Source: Halogeometricum limi (GTDB lineage: Archaea; Halobacteriota; Halobacteria; Halobacteriales; Haloferacaceae). Taken from it: DNA of 64,000 nucleotides. Positions 43,074 through 51,827 of this stretch are shown here, piece after piece. Where the stretch lies: positions 186,001 through 250,000 of the forward strand of contig NZ_FOYS01000005.1 of assembly GCF_900115785.1 (NCBI RefSeq), written 5' to 3'. A program made the position numbers and the translations under genes. The notes under the pieces were generated by a model that was not told where the DNA came from, searched no databases, and saw only the letters and a list, made by a program, of their open reading frames with translations. The stretch's first letter is position 1, and each line of letters begins with the position of its first letter.

Positions 43074-43575
43074 GTGCTATCGAATCTTTCGTGCCGAGGT
43101 AGTTGAGCTAGAGGGGTGCCGATAGTACGCCTACCTTCGAGAACGCAGTACATCTAAATACATATGTGTTACATCTGTGAAGAGCAGAATATAAAAGCAG
43201 AAGACAGAATAGATTGTACTCGTTCGATAGAAGAATATCCACTGTCGATGTAATCAGGAGGACGAAGACGTACGCACGATAGTAAGGGAACGTCACTACC
43301 GATTCATTCACAACTCCTTTTCGAACGTGTAAAAAACCCATACGATACAAAATAAAGCGTATTAGTTCGAATTTTGGGTATCTAATGAACTGGCCAGCCG
43401 AAGACTCCACGGATTCCCGGAGAGCGTCGGGATAGGATAATCAGACACGATGAAAACAATAAATTCTGTTTGCGAACTAGAAGAGACAGAGAGTCTATTC
43501 AGATTATTATCGGTTGGACCGAAGCGTCGTTGTGGTCAATTTTTAAATAGGACGGAGTGTGTACTAACAATCGCC
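43074..43575. other. AT-rich intergenic region with promoter, no gene recognised
   Basis: 500 bases of low GC. Open frames here (for example minus strand 43108-43410) have AT-driven composition unlike the acidic proteins of the host and no motif. A clear TATA box TTTTTAAATAG at 43540-43550 lies 26 bases before the ATG at 43576, indicating a leaderless isomerase transcript. Confidence 0.5.
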
Positions 43576-44400
43576 ATGGTTAGCATCGGCATCAACACTT
43601 GGTTGTACGCGAGTTTCCCGGTTTGGACACCGAGTTACACGCTCGAAGATACGATAGATCACGTTGCAGATGCGGGGTTCGACTCTATCGAGTTCGGCGC
43701 TGCATCCCCCCACGCGTGGCCACAGTACATGGACGAGGAACGCACCGCATCGATCAGCGAACGGTTAGAAGAGACGGGTCTGACCGTCTCGAGTATCTGT
43801 CCCGCACTCGGTGGCGGACCGGGCCCGAACCCGGCGAGTCCGTTAGAGGCAGAGCGTGAGGCGGCACGCGAGCACTACATGGGATGTCTCGACGTCGCCG
43901 AGACGTTCGACAGCGATATCGTCGTCTGGGTAGGTGGGTGGCGGCTCCAAGGACAACGGTACGAGGACGCGTGGGAGAATCAGCGTCTCCTCCTCGAAGA
44001 CGTCCTCGAGACCGCCGAACAGAAGGGTAAGACGATCGCGATCGAGGCGAACGCGGCAGACGTCAATCTCATCGAGACGACACAGGACCAACTCCGCTTG
44101 CTCGACGAAGTGGATTCGTCGAGTGCGGGAGTGATGATGGACACGGCGCACGCCGCCCATCGTGGCGAGGCTCCGTCGGCGTACGTCGAAGAACTCGCCG
44201 ACGATTTGGTCCACCTTCACTTAGCCGACACCGACCGACTCCCTCCGGGGGAGGGTTCGCTCTCGTTCGAGGTGATGTTCGACAAGTTGGACGACGTGGG
44301 GTACGACGGACACTACACCGCCGAGATATTCGGCAGTCACTTGAACCCCGACGAAGCCGCGGTGGCGACGCGACGAAACCTCGCTTCGATGCTGGACTGA
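43576..44400 (+). CDS. Sugar phosphate isomerase/epimerase family TIM barrel (island)
   Basis: 274 aa, opening IGINTWLYASFPVWTPSYTL as in ketose 3-epimerase/IolE-like proteins. Metal-site segments: GKTIAIEANAADVNLIETTQ (Glu), SAGVMMDTAHAAHRGE (Asp/His), LVHLHLADTDRLPPGEGSL (His, Asp) and YTAEIFG (Glu). GEGSLSFEVMFDKL fits sugar isomerases rather than nucleases. It probably converts the sugar imported by the ABC system that follows. The ATG at 43576 is set by the TATA box spacing. Confidence 0.9.
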   Translation: MVSIGINTWLYASFPVWTPSYTLEDTIDHVADAGFDSIEFGAASPHAWPQYMDEERTASISERLEETGLTVSSICPALGGGPGPNPASPLEAEREAAREHYMGCLDVAETFDSDIVVWVGGWRLQGQRYEDAWENQRLLLEDVLETAEQKGKTIAIEANAADVNLIETTQDQLRLLDEVDSSSAGVMMDTAHAAHRGEAPSAYVEELADDLVHLHLADTDRLPPGEGSLSFEVMFDKLDDVGYDGHYTAEIFGSHLNPDEAAVATRRNLASMLD

Positions 44401-44633
44401 CAGTCAGCGTGAGCGTTCGGGGAGTCGACAGACGAGGATACAGACGCCAACGGCGTCATCGGATACGAGCCGAGATTCGTTCGCTCTCACATCGGCGCTG
44501 GCGTCGTCCCCAAACGCTGTCGTCGCCTTTCTTCGCACTCGTTCAGGGAGTACGCGTCGAATCAGAAATTCCCGTGTACGGGTCGTGATACTGTCCAAAA
44601 ACACTATTACTGCCCGGAAGAAGAAAAGACGTA

Positions 44634-45650
44634 ATGGATACCATCTTGTCAGGGAATCCGCTCGGTCGTGGGCCCAGAGGTGCGGAGTCGGCACCGGTGG
44701 ACAGCGTCGACCTCTCCGTCGGAGACGTCGACCGACTCCGCGCGAACGACTACACCGTAGCGATCGTCTTTCACTACTTGAAGACCGACTACGTCCGACT
44801 TCAACGGAAAGGTCTGGAAGAACGGTTCAGTGATCTCGGAATCACAGTCGAAGGCGTCTACGGTTGTGAGTTCGACGCCAGCAAACAAGCAGAGATACTC
44901 CACGGTATCGCAGATCGAGACGTCGACGCACTCGTCTCGATCCCCATCGACGAACTCGCGACGGCAGACGCGTATCGGGCCGTCGCCGAGTCGGGGACGA
45001 ACATGGTGTTCATCGACAACGTCCCAAAGGGATTCGAGCATCCGGGTGACTACGCGGGAACCGTCTCGTCGGACAACCGCGGGCTGGGAATCTTCGCGGG
45101 ACGGACGCTCGGGAACCGCCTATCGACCGGACGAGTCGGTATCGTCGGGTTCGATGCGCCGTTCTACGTCACCTCGGAGAGAGAGCGCGGCGTTCGGGAC
45201 GTACTGACGACGATGGACGGCGTCGACGTGGTCGCAGAAGCAGGGTTCACCGACCCGGACGACGTTTACAGACGGACGCAGGAGATGCTCGTCGAACATC
45301 GAGACATCGAGGGTCTGTTCGTCAGTTGGGGCGACCCCCCGGGGACGCAGGCGGCCGCCGCCGCGCAAGATCTGGGGATGGACGACTTAGTCATCACGAC
45401 AACCGACCTCAGTGTCGAGACGGCGACGAACATCGCACGAGATGGACTCATCAAGGCGACTGGCGCGCAGTACCCGTACCAACAGGGGCGCATCGAAGCA
45501 AATATGATAGGCAGTTCGCTCCTCGCGAACGGCACGCCGCAGTTCGTCGCATCGGGCGTGCTTCCAGTACACCGTGACAACCTCCTCGACCTCTACTCGA
45601 CCTACTTCCAAGAGGAACCTCCGGCAGAGATCGTCTCACTGTACGATTGA
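44634..45650 (+). CDS. Periplasmic-binding-protein-like protein without signal peptide
   Basis: 338 aa of type I sugar-binding fold (RbsB/LacI class). It aligns along its length with the lipoprotein at 46216: both have VAIVFHYLKTDYVRLQR / VEIVFHYKGDTWVRLQR, FIDNVPKGFEHPGDYAG / FMDNVPEGFEHPGDYAG, and YPYQQG near the end. It lacks the Tat signal, lipobox and Gly/Ser linker; alignment begins right at the linker end (APVDSVDLSV / SPMDSVSLTD). No helix-turn-helix is present, so it is not a LacI regulator. It should be cytosolic, perhaps a sugar sensor, buffer or chaperone-like partner of the importer. No upstream ATG restores a signal. Confidence 0.85.
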   Translation: MDTILSGNPLGRGPRGAESAPVDSVDLSVGDVDRLRANDYTVAIVFHYLKTDYVRLQRKGLEERFSDLGITVEGVYGCEFDASKQAEILHGIADRDVDALVSIPIDELATADAYRAVAESGTNMVFIDNVPKGFEHPGDYAGTVSSDNRGLGIFAGRTLGNRLSTGRVGIVGFDAPFYVTSERERGVRDVLTTMDGVDVVAEAGFTDPDDVYRRTQEMLVEHRDIEGLFVSWGDPPGTQAAAAAQDLGMDDLVITTTDLSVETATNIARDGLIKATGAQYPYQQGRIEANMIGSSLLANGTPQFVASGVLPVHRDNLLDLYSTYFQEEPPAEIVSLYD

Positions 45651-46215
45651 GCGCGGTCTCAGACACGACATCCGGACGGTCGGCAGAATTCATTACGCTT
45701 CCAGAGGAGTCGCTACCTTCCCACTACGGACAATCCGTTACAGAGCTAATACTGTCACGGTACGGGGCAGTAGTGCGTTGGGTAGCCGAATTATCCCGGA
45801 GTACAGACGCGTGCATCTCGAAGGATGGGAACGAAAGCGCCCGCGAGACGTCTCGAATCATGTCGTGCGCGAAGACGAGAGAGGCGTTTGCTCCGAGCGA
45901 ACAGAGTCACGTAGAACGACCCGTTCTGGGAAGACGATAGCGTGGTCGAGACGACGAGTAGCCACGGCGGAACTCACCTCGGGTCAGAAACGGTCGCGCG
46001 TAGCCGTCATTCACGCCTCGAAAACGCAGATCGGTGGTCCGAGACTTCCCTCAGAGCGACCTTGAGGGTAAGTGTCGAGGTGAGATCCACTACACGAGTG
46101 TTCGCGGGCAGCGAACAGCGCTCCAAACGCAAAGAGAGCGGCCAGCGCAGGTGATCTCGACTGCCACCGTCGGTAATTATAAATAACTAAACTCTCAATG
46201 GGGTGACGTGGAAGT
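45651..46215. other. Long spacer inside the island; promoter, no recognisable gene
   Basis: 565 bases between the two binding-protein genes. No frame shows a known motif; it may be a decayed gene. A TATA box AATTATAAATAA (46175-46186) lies 30 bases before the lipoprotein ATG, so the importer operon starts here. Confidence 0.5.
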
Positions 46216-47388
46216 ATGAGAGATAGCCACAACCGTCGACGGTTCATGAAAGCTCTCGGTGCGACCAGTCTCGGCGTCGGACTCGCCGGTTGTACCGGTG
46301 GAGGTGGAGGTTCTGGTGGCACCGCCGGAGGGAGTAGCGGAACCGGAGACAGTACGACAGAGGTAGACTTCGATCTGGACGCGATCGAGCCCGATAGTCT
46401 GGTCGGGAAGGGACCGTCAGGTGAGGAACCGAGTCCGATGGATTCGGTGTCGCTCACGGACGAGCAGGTGTCGAAGGTCGAAGAGGGAGAGTTCAACGTC
46501 GAAATCGTGTTCCACTACAAAGGGGACACGTGGGTCCGGCTTCAACGTGAAGCCATCAAGAATCGGACCGAAGAGTTGGGTATGAACATTACGGGGATAC
46601 ACTACCCCGACTTCGACCCCGAGAAACAGAGCAACATTCTGCAAACCGTCGCGCAGAAGGACGACGTCGATGGCGTGTTCTCCATCCCCGTCGACACCGC
46701 GGCGACGGTAGACGCATACCGAGAAGTCGCCGAAGCCGGGAAACAACTCGTCTTCATGGACAACGTTCCTGAGGGGTTCGAACACCCAGGTGACTACGCG
46801 GGCCTCGTCGCCGCGGACAACCGGGCGATGGGGACCATCGGCGGTCGGATGATGGAGACGCTCGTCGACTCCGGGAAGATCATCGTCCTCGAGTTCGACG
46901 TGCCGTTCTACGTGGTCGACGAACGAGAGACGGGGTTCAAAAGTGTCCTCAAGGGCAACGACGACTACCAGTTGGAGACGTTCGGGTTCACGGAACCCGG
47001 AAACACCCTCCAGCTGGCACAGGACGCGCTCACAGCGAATCCGGACGCTGCCGGGTTGTGGGCTCCGTGGGTCGACCCCCCGGGAGCGCAGGCGATACAG
47101 GCGATTCGTGAACAAGGAATGGATATTCCCGTCACCTCCTGTGACCTCGGTGAACGGAGTGCGGTTCTCATGGCCGAACAGTCGCCGCTCCAAGGTGTCG
47201 GCTCACAGCAGCCATACCAACAGGGACTCACCGAAGTGGATATGATGGCACACGCGCTTCTCGGCAACGAGACACCGCCGTACATCGGAGTTCCGTCGCC
47301 CGCCATCTCCCGCGAAAACTTACTGGATATGTACGAGAAAATTCTCCAGAAACAGCCACCCGAAACAGTCACGGAGCACTTCGAATGA
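46216..47388 (+). CDS. ABC importer sugar-binding lipoprotein (RbsB type)
   Basis: 390 aa. The N terminus RRRFMKALGATSLGVGLAGC is a Tat lipoprotein signal, followed by a Gly/Ser linker and the type I periplasmic-binding fold. The closing part GVGSQQPYQQGLTEVDMMAH resembles ribose/rhamnose-class binding proteins. It captures the sugar outside the cell for the permease and ATPase encoded directly downstream (20 bases and then an overlap). The sugar is not identifiable; the pentose/deoxy-sugar or polyol class is likely from the transporter type. Confidence 0.93.
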   Translation: MRDSHNRRRFMKALGATSLGVGLAGCTGGGGGSGGTAGGSSGTGDSTTEVDFDLDAIEPDSLVGKGPSGEEPSPMDSVSLTDEQVSKVEEGEFNVEIVFHYKGDTWVRLQREAIKNRTEELGMNITGIHYPDFDPEKQSNILQTVAQKDDVDGVFSIPVDTAATVDAYREVAEAGKQLVFMDNVPEGFEHPGDYAGLVAADNRAMGTIGGRMMETLVDSGKIIVLEFDVPFYVVDERETGFKSVLKGNDDYQLETFGFTEPGNTLQLAQDALTANPDAAGLWAPWVDPPGAQAIQAIREQGMDIPVTSCDLGERSAVLMAEQSPLQGVGSQQPYQQGLTEVDMMAHALLGNETPPYIGVPSPAISRENLLDMYEKILQKQPPETVTEHFE

Positions 47389-47408
47389 GACGGAGTTTCC
47401 CCTAAGCA

Positions 47409-48386
47409 ATGTCGACGAAATCCACCTCCGACGTGCAGCGGCTCGTCAGCGACGCACTCGACGAGGCGGGTGAACTCGTATTACTGACGCTGGCGATCGT
47501 TCTCCTCGGCGCGTTTTTCAGCGTGTTGAGTCCGGTGTTCTTCTCTGTGGGGAACTTCGTCAACATCGTGCGTCAGACGGCTCTCGTCATCGTCCTCGGA
47601 CTCGGGATGACGTACGTCATCATCAGCGCGGAGATAGACGTGTCAATCGGTGGTGTCATGGCACTGAGCGCCGTTCCCGCCGCGATAGCAATTAACGCGT
47701 ACGGTCCGCTCGTCGGCGTGCTCGTGGGGCTAGCGGTCGGAGTCGTGTTCGGGTTCTTCAACGGTCTGATAACCGTGCGGTTCGGGATCCCTTCGTTCAT
47801 CGTTACCATCGGGACGCTTGGAATCGCTCGCGGAGGGGCGTTCATCGTCTCACAGCAGGAACCGGTTATCGTCCGAAACGACGTGTTCTCGGCGGTGTTC
47901 GGCGGAACGGTCGGCCCCGTTCCGACGATCATCGTCTGGGCACTCGGCCTGTCTGTCCTGGCCGGTATCGCCCTCTGGAAGACCCGGTTCGGGCGACACG
48001 TCTACGCGACGGGTGACTCCGAACAGGCAGCCCGCTACTCCGGTATCGATACCGACCGTGTGAAGATACTGACGCTGACGCTGTCCGGGCTGGCCGCAGC
48101 GATGGCTGGACTCCTGTTCGTCGGTCGTCTCGGCGTCGCCAGACCGGGGATGGGCTCCGGTATCGAACTCGCCGTCATCGCCGCCGTCATCATCGGTGGC
48201 ACGTCGTTGTTCGGCGGTCGAGGGACTATCGTCGGGACGATCCTCGGTGCGTTGCTCATCAGCGTCATCGACAACGGCCTCACACTGCTCGGTTACGGGT
48301 CGAGTTGGCAGCAACTCATCCGTGGTATCGTCATCATCGTCGCCGTCGCACTCCGTGCACGGGACGAGGACGGTGAGTGGCTATGA
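47409..48386 (+). CDS. ABC importer permease (RbsC/FrcC family)
   Basis: 325 aa with about nine membrane helices. Diagnostic elements: VLGLGMTYVIISAEIDVSIG, GVMALSAVPAAIAINAYGP, FGIPSFIVTIGTLGIARGGA, YATGDSEQAARYSGI, and the cytoplasmic turn GTSLFGGRGTIVGTILGALL. It probably dimerises to form the channel of a CUT2-class importer. Its stop codon overlaps the start of the ATPase gene (ATGA at 48383), showing translational coupling. Confidence 0.95.
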   Translation: MSTKSTSDVQRLVSDALDEAGELVLLTLAIVLLGAFFSVLSPVFFSVGNFVNIVRQTALVIVLGLGMTYVIISAEIDVSIGGVMALSAVPAAIAINAYGPLVGVLVGLAVGVVFGFFNGLITVRFGIPSFIVTIGTLGIARGGAFIVSQQEPVIVRNDVFSAVFGGTVGPVPTIIVWALGLSVLAGIALWKTRFGRHVYATGDSEQAARYSGIDTDRVKILTLTLSGLAAAMAGLLFVGRLGVARPGMGSGIELAVIAAVIIGGTSLFGGRGTIVGTILGALLISVIDNGLTLLGYGSSWQQLIRGIVIIVAVALRARDEDGEWL

Positions 48387-49141
48387 GCGACGTTATCCGA
48401 CTCGAGAACATCTCGAAGCAGTTCGGCCAGATACAAGCGTTGGAAGACGTCTCGTTCGCTATCGAGGAGAACGAGGTACTGGCTCTGGTCGGCGACAACG
48501 GTGCGGGGAAATCCACGCTTATCAAGATAATCAGTGGGGTACTCCAGCAGACGAGCGGCACGGTGTACGTTCGCGGAGAGCCAGTCGAACTGAGCGACTA
48601 CAACGACGCGGAGGAGCGCGGCATCGAGACGGTCTATCAGGACCTCGCCATCGCACCGCACCGAACCGTCGCGGAGAACATCTTCCTCGGGAACGAACTG
48701 CTGAGTTCCGGCCCGCTAGGAAAGTTCTTCAACTTCGTCGACGACGACCGTATGGAGAGCGAGGCGCGAGAGCTTCTCGCTCGCTTGGAGTTGGACTTAG
48801 ACCCCCGAAGTGAGGTGCGGAACTTCTCGGGCGGTGAACAGCAGAGCGTCGCCATCGCTCGCGCACTCCAGTCCGACCCCAACATCGTCATCCTCGACGA
48901 ACCGACGAGCGCGCTCTCCCTGGACGCGACGCAACGCGTCCTCGACCTCATCAAACGCCTCAACGACCAAGATGTGACCATCGTCCTCATCAGCCACAAC
49001 TTAGAGGCGGTGTTCGACGTCGCCGACAGAGCCGCGATTCTCTCGTCGGGACGGCTCGTCGGCGTCGAGGACCTCACGGACGTCACCGAGGACGAACTCG
49101 TCGGAATGATGATGGGGCGCGCGAGGACGGCTGCAGACTGA
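48383..49141 (+). CDS. CUT2 ABC importer ATPase, single-domain
   Basis: 252 aa with one nucleotide-binding domain: Walker A GDNGAGKST, Q-loop VYQDLAIAPHRTV, signature FSGGEQQSVAIARAL, Walker B IVILDEPTSALSL, switch VLISHNLEAVFDV. RbsA-type proteins have two such domains (about 500 aa); this FrcA-like half-size form must act as a homodimer. The overlap with the permease and the next gene 40 bases downstream indicate one operon. Confidence 0.95.
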   Translation: MSDVIRLENISKQFGQIQALEDVSFAIEENEVLALVGDNGAGKSTLIKIISGVLQQTSGTVYVRGEPVELSDYNDAEERGIETVYQDLAIAPHRTVAENIFLGNELLSSGPLGKFFNFVDDDRMESEARELLARLELDLDPRSEVRNFSGGEQQSVAIARALQSDPNIVILDEPTSALSLDATQRVLDLIKRLNDQDVTIVLISHNLEAVFDVADRAAILSSGRLVGVEDLTDVTEDELVGMMMGRARTAAD

Positions 49142-49181
49142 CCGTGTACAGATTGGTAGACAACCGACAGACAACGATACA

Positions 49182-50243
49182 ATGCAAGAAAACGAAGTTC
49201 GAGATCAGATGAGAGGCGTCGTACTGCCCGGAGACAAAGAAGCACACGTGACAGAGTGGGAGCGGTCGTCACTCGGAACTGACGAGGTCCGCGTCGAAAT
49301 CGGCGCAGCGGCACTCTGTCGGAGCGATATGAGCCTCTACAACGGTGACCCGCTCGTCGGGAGTAAGCCTGCGGGCGAAGTCGTCCCGGGACACGAACCG
49401 GCAGGTACCATCGTGGAAGTCGGCGACAACGTCGACCACCTCTCGACCGGCGACCGAGTCGCTATCAACTGCTTCGCGGGATGTGAGCACTGTGAGTACT
49501 GCCAACGCGGCGAACCGAACCTCTGTCCCGACGTCGAGATTCTCGGCTTCGACCGTCACGGCGGCGACGCGGAAGAACTCGTCACTCCAGCGTCGACCTG
49601 TCACCTCATGCCCGACGAGATGAGTATGGGCGTCGGTGCGATATCGACGGACGCCCTCGGAAATCTCTACAGTACCCTCAACGAGTGTCACGTCAGCGGG
49701 ACGGACACCGTCGGTATCATCGGTCTCGGACCGATGGGTCTGGCCGGCGTCCTCAACGCGGACGCGATGGGAGCAGAAGTCGTCGCGTTCGAACTCGTCG
49801 ACCACCGCCGAGAGAAGGGACTAGAACTGGGTGCGAACCACGCCGTCGATCCAAGTTCGGACGATCCCGGCGAACGAGTCGACGCCATAACCAACGGCCG
49901 CGGTCTCGACGTCGTCGTCGACTGTTCAGCGGCCCAACCCGGTATCGAGATGGGATTCGATTTGGTGAAAAAAAACGGTACCTTCGCCCAGATTGGGGAA
50001 ACCGACGAGGTAACGATCAACCCGAGCGACCACCTCATTCACAAGAAGGTCAACTACATGGGCTCGTGGTACTTCCGCACCTGGGAATGGCCGGAGATAG
50101 CGGAGTTCATCGTCGAAGACATCGGTAACGACCGCGCCGAACAGATAATCTCTCACGAGTATCCCCTGGAAGAGGAGAGTGTCCGAGAGGCGTTCACGAA
50201 ATTCGACAATCACGAGACACAGAAGGTGATCTTCAAGCCGTAA
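49182..50243 (+). CDS. Zinc-dependent MDR dehydrogenase (polyol/sugar type)
   Basis: 353 aa. Catalytic Zn region ALCRSDMSLYN and GHEPAGTIV; structural Zn loop CEHCEYCQRGEPNLC; Rossmann glycine motif GLGPMGLAG. The sequence resembles sorbitol/threonine-dehydrogenase-like enzymes and has an acidic residue (VVAFELVDHRREKG) after the second strand, suggesting NAD(+) preference. It probably oxidises the imported polyol or sugar. An A-run (49970-49977) within the gene is not frameshifted. Last gene of the island operon, convergent with the IclR gene. Confidence 0.92.
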   Translation: MQENEVRDQMRGVVLPGDKEAHVTEWERSSLGTDEVRVEIGAAALCRSDMSLYNGDPLVGSKPAGEVVPGHEPAGTIVEVGDNVDHLSTGDRVAINCFAGCEHCEYCQRGEPNLCPDVEILGFDRHGGDAEELVTPASTCHLMPDEMSMGVGAISTDALGNLYSTLNECHVSGTDTVGIIGLGPMGLAGVLNADAMGAEVVAFELVDHRREKGLELGANHAVDPSSDDPGERVDAITNGRGLDVVVDCSAAQPGIEMGFDLVKKNGTFAQIGETDEVTINPSDHLIHKKVNYMGSWYFRTWEWPEIAEFIVEDIGNDRAEQIISHEYPLEEESVREAFTKFDNHETQKVIFKP

Positions 50244-50264
50244 CGGTAGATTCGATGTGAGGAG

Positions 50265-51083
50265 TTAGTAGAAGTCGCGCGGGATGTGTGATCCTTCGGC
50301 GAACGGATCCCGTGATTCGAGAGAGAACTTTACTTCGATGAAGTTCCTCGTCTGGGAGACCAGAGAAGGTAGTTCTTCGCGGAAGTGTTCGTCGCTCAGG
50401 AGCGATAGTGGCCCGGAAATACCGACAGCTCCGAGGACACGATCTCCTTCGGGTCGAATCGGAGCGCCGACACCCCGCATCCCGGGGACGTTCTCCTCAT
50501 CCTCGAAAGCGACTCCGTCTTCGCGTATCGACGCCAACTCGGCAGCTAACTCCTCTGGGTCGCTCACGGTGTTCGGCGTCGGCGACGAGATCGGACTGTT
50601 CAACACTCTTGAACGTCGTTCTTCGGGGAGTTCTGCGAGTATCGCTTTTCCAGCAGCGGTGCTGTGAAGTGAGATCTGTTTCCCGACACTTAGGTTCGGG
50701 ACGACCGCTTCCTTACCCTCCGCGGCGTGGAGACAGTACGCGTGGTCCTGTCCCATCGCGGCTAGATAGACGAAGTAGTTACTCTTCTCCGCCAGTTTGT
50801 CGACTTCGGCGGCGCCGATCTGGTACAACGGACTGTTGGTCTTGACGTACTCGCCCATCTGGACGAAGCGGTAGCAGAGGCGGTACTCGTCTGCATGCTT
50901 CGCGACGAATTCCGTCTTGACGAGCGTCGACAGTTGCTTGTGTGCTCCGCTCTTGGACATGCCGAGGTAGTCCGCGAGTTCCGTGACACCAGCCCCGTCG
51001 AGGTCTTTGAGCGCGTTGATGACGGAGACTGCCCGCTCCACTGCCTCGACCGTATTTGCGGGTCCTCGGTCGTCGTCCACCAT
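50265..51083 (-). CDS. IclR-family regulator of the island
   Basis: 272 aa. The winged helix (residues 12-75) reads AVERAVSVINALKDLDGAGV, TELADYLGMSKSGAHKQL. The effector domain has HSTAAGKAILAELPEE, EDEENVPGMRGVGAPI and GAVGISGPLSLL. Convergent with the dehydrogenase gene and therefore probable local regulator of the island genes. Start at the ATG 51083. A 13-bp palindrome about 50 bases upstream may be an autoregulatory operator. Confidence 0.93.
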   Translation of the reverse strand: MVDDDRGPANTVEAVERAVSVINALKDLDGAGVTELADYLGMSKSGAHKQLSTLVKTEFVAKHADEYRLCYRFVQMGEYVKTNSPLYQIGAAEVDKLAEKSNYFVYLAAMGQDHAYCLHAAEGKEAVVPNLSVGKQISLHSTAAGKAILAELPEERRSRVLNSPISSPTPNTVSDPEELAAELASIREDGVAFEDEENVPGMRGVGAPIRPEGDRVLGAVGISGPLSLLSDEHFREELPSLVSQTRNFIEVKFSLESRDPFAEGSHIPRDFY

Positions 51084-51643
51084 ATTCCTCAGTCCATTGG
51101 AGTCTACTTAGACATTCGGACTCATGTTTCATGATCCGGGATCACCGCTCGAAGACTCCTCGGTTACCACCGTCTGGAGAGAGCTGAGAACAAATCAATC
51201 AAACATAAAGAATTGGATTCGGTCGCGGCCAAAACAGCTAGTGTGGGAGATAATTTCTCACCGTTATTTTTAGAATAATGCCATATATCCCCACTAAATG
51301 GCATAGTATGAAAATAAATTCGTGTTTTAGCGACGAAAAATAGATTTTCAGATGCACAAAGTACTGGGCCATAATACTGGATTGGCACAACTACATATAT
51401 TTATTTGATAGCAAAGACACAAAAACTAGTTTGTTCATCTTGTATGAGAACATACTTCGAGCGTTCGAGAACACGAGTCACTGCGGACTGTGAGATACGA
51501 GGTCGTAACCGACGACGGAACGGATACTGCCACTCAGAAGTAGGATCGTAGTCGACGTGACGCTGCAGTTGGAGTTCTCTAACAGAGATGGGACGGCGAC
51601 GCGGAGTCTCTACTAACTCACTCGGTAGTCAGTCGACCCACAC
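51084..51643. promoter_or_regulatory. AT-rich intergenic region with inverted repeats, no gene
   Basis: It contains TGATCCGGGATCA (51132-51144), a perfect palindrome upstream of the IclR gene. An inverted repeat with arms ATGCCAT (51278-51284) and ATGGCAT (51298-51304) follows. Open frames in the AT-rich 51180-51480 part have host-atypical composition and are not called. Confidence 0.45.
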
Positions 51644-51715
51644 TCAGTTGGTTGCGCTTATCGCGGTCGTGCGTCCGATTCGCGCGTGGTCCGGGACGAT
51701 TGGTTCGGTTGTCAT
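51644..51715 (-). pseudogene. 5' stub of a VOC dioxygenase-like gene
   Basis: From an ATG at 51715 it encodes MTTEPIVPDHARIGRTT and then stops after six unrelated residues. VPDHARIGRT and 32 of 33 underlying bases match the start of the VOC gene at 43073, in the same frame and orientation. The rest of the gene is absent, so this is the truncated end left by a recombination event at the island's right border. Confidence 0.75.
51668..51700 (-). repeat. 33-bp direct repeat, copy in the VOC stub
   Basis: Matches 43029-43061 with one mismatch (position 51674). Direct orientation with 8.6 kb between the copies. Confidence 0.8.
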
Positions 51716-51827
51716 CTGTGTTCGACTACGGAGACGGAGGCGTCGCGAACGGTTGAGTCCCTCGGGAGCCGGTGGTTCTCGCTGCCGTCTACGACGCGCG
51801 TATCGAGTGCGGAAGCGGACAGCGACG

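Larger units (their letters stand above)
43062..51667. other. Candidate sugar-utilisation island between direct repeats
   Basis: It spans a TIM-barrel isomerase, two related binding proteins, permease, ATPase, Zn-dehydrogenase and IclR regulator. Both ends are distinctly AT-rich (about 43080-43560 and 51180-51480) against GC-rich surroundings, and the 33-bp VOC repeat lies outside both. No integrase, transposase or tRNA is seen inside, so the mode of entry (homologous exchange, recombination of the repeats) is inference. Confidence 0.45.

Noticed and set aside
43108-43410. A 100-codon minus-strand open frame in the AT-rich island edge
   Set aside because: Residue use (I, L, F, Y, C rich, not acidic) is unlike haloarchaeal proteins and no start signal or domain is seen.
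44634-45650. Interpretation of the signal-less binding protein as a LacI-type repressor
   Set aside because: No helix-turn-helix precedes the ligand-binding fold; only about 25 residues lie before it.
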